7,152 bases of DNA, taken from positions 1-7,152 of the forward strand of contig QNFN01000093.1 in the NCBI GenBank assembly GCA_003645555.1. The letters run 5' to 3'. The translations under genes were made by a program, and so were the position numbers. The notes beneath the pieces were generated by a model. That model saw nothing but the letters and a program-made list of their open reading frames with translations. It searched no databases and was not told the DNA's origin. This document shows, piece by piece, positions 6,414 through 7,152 of the stretch; position 1 is the stretch's first letter, and each line of letters opens with the position of its first letter. The DNA is from Gammaproteobacteria bacterium (GTDB lineage: Bacteria; Pseudomonadota; Gammaproteobacteria; QNFN01).

Positions 6414-6439
6414 TTAGGGCCACGCTGGGATTTACGGAT

Positions 6440-7152
6440 TTAGTGGACGAGTATGAACAGGGCCCGGCGTCCGCGCTGGATGTTGAGCAGCAGTTGCTCG
6501 TCGCTGACGTCGATGGCGTCTAGATCGGCTACCGAGGTTACCGGCCGGCGGTTCAGCGACAGGATGATGTCGCCTTCCCTGATGCCGTTGCCCCAGGCCG
6601 GGCTGCCGCGTTCGAGCGTACTGACCAGGAGCCCGCGCAGCCGGCCGTAGAGCGGGTGGCTGGCGTCGAGGTCGCGCAACTGCGCCCCAGTCAGCCGCCG
6701 GTCGACCTGGCCCCCGTTGGCCGTGCTGGAGGCCGTCTCGGTTGCTTCGGCCACCTTGAGTCGCAGGGTCCGTGGCCGGCCGTCCCGGATGATGCCGAGT
6801 TCGATCACTTCACCAATGCGGTGCAGTCCGACGGCGTTACGCAGTTGGGCCGCGCCCCGTAGCGGCTTGTCGTTGACCGAGACGATCACATCGCCGGGAC
6901 GCAGTCCGGCCCGCTCGGCGGGTGAGTCGGAAATCACCTGGGAAACGATGGCGCCGTGTCGCTGTTCGATTCCGAACGCCTCGGCCAGTCGCGGGGTCAG
7001 ATCCTGCAGGGCGATCCCGAGCTGACCGCGGCGTACCTCGCCATGCTGCACCAGCTGTTGCACCAGTTCGCTGACCATGTTCGCCGGGATGGCGAAGCCG
7101 ATACCGACGTTGCCGCCCGAGGGGGCCAGGATCGCGGTGTTGATGCCGATCA
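6440..7152 (-). CDS. degP: Do-family periplasmic serine protease (DegP/DegQ), C-terminal part
   Basis: The minus-strand frame stays open to the right window edge, leaving 236 residues of a protein usually about 450-480 long. The first visible residues, reading IGINTAILAPSGG and then GIGFAIP, are the end of the trypsin-like domain of Do proteases; the signal peptide and the catalytic His, Asp and Ser lie outside the window. After a helix, RRGQLGI (40-46) starts PDZ1, which runs to about 130 and contains the typical SPAERAGLRPGD stretch. A linker of about 20 residues leads to PDZ2 (about 150-236), with SPAWGNGIREGD and a LLLNIQRG strand ending in LVH. Two PDZ domains fit DegP or DegQ and exclude DegS, which has one. 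The family degrades or refolds damaged envelope proteins. DegP and DegQ cannot be told apart without the N-terminal half. The first in-frame ATG inside the window, at 7078, is internal and not the start. The gene converges with doxX. Confidence 0.93.
   Translation of the reverse strand, partial: IGINTAILAPSGGNVGIGFAIPANMVSELVQQLVQHGEVRRGQLGIALQDLTPRLAEAFGIEQRHGAIVSQVISDSPAERAGLRPGDVIVSVNDKPLRGAAQLRNAVGLHRIGEVIELGIIRDGRPRTLRLKVAEATETASSTANGGQVDRRLTGAQLRDLDASHPLYGRLRGLLVSTLERGSPAWGNGIREGDIILSLNRRPVTSVADLDAIDVSDEQLLLNIQRGRRALFILVH

Noticed and set aside
1..7152. tRNA, rRNA, CRISPR array or riboswitch
   Set aside because: No cloverleaf, rRNA-like stretch or regularly spaced short repeats were seen; the only repeats are the two 159-bp elements and short palindromes.

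Overview
The window looks like the chromosome of a GC-rich proteobacterium with dissimilatory sulfur metabolism, most likely a sulfur-oxidising gammaproteobacterium. Dense coding with G/C-rich third positions, a Do-family periplasmic protease and a DoxX membrane protein point to Proteobacteria. The Qmo-type genes point to the adenylylsulfate (APS) reductase pathway. The taxonomic call is inference, because there is no rRNA or other phylogenetic marker here.

Layout. Bases 1-5045, minus strand, hold a tight four-gene operon read right to left: qmoA (3759-5045), qmoB (1505-3766), hdrC (860-1486) and hdrB (1-849, missing its 3' end at the window edge). The genes overlap or are 10-18 bases apart, and each has its own Shine-Dalgarno sequence. 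Bases 5046-5705 contain no convincing gene. They hold the qmoA upstream region, with a perfect 8-bp hairpin and a small palindrome, then the first copy of a 159-bp palindromic repeat, then the upstream region of doxX. Bases 5706-6185, plus strand, encode a four-helix DoxX-family membrane protein with its own intrinsic terminator (6209-6235). A second copy of the 159-bp repeat lies at 6255-6413. Bases 6440-7152, minus strand, encode the C-terminal part of a DegP/DegQ protease with two PDZ domains, convergent with doxX.

How the genes work together. QmoA and QmoB are HdrA-like flavoproteins. QmoB adds an N-terminal extension, a two-cluster ferredoxin domain and a C-terminal MvhD-like domain. In known systems QmoAB exchanges electrons between APS reductase (AprBA) and the quinone pool through QmoC, a fusion of an HdrC-like iron-sulfur domain and a cytochrome-b-like membrane domain. 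Here the genes after qmoB are instead a soluble HdrC and an HdrB with two complete CCG (non-cubane cluster) motifs. This is a qmoAB-hdrCB arrangement with no visible membrane subunit, so how it reaches the quinone pool, or whether it uses another carrier, is open.

The main non-coding signal is the pair of 159-bp repeats. They are about 89% identical, in the same orientation, with near-perfect terminal inverted repeats and imperfect whole-element palindromy. One has a perfect TTAG target duplication. They look like non-autonomous miniature elements (MITEs), probably mobilised by an IS5-type transposase encoded elsewhere.
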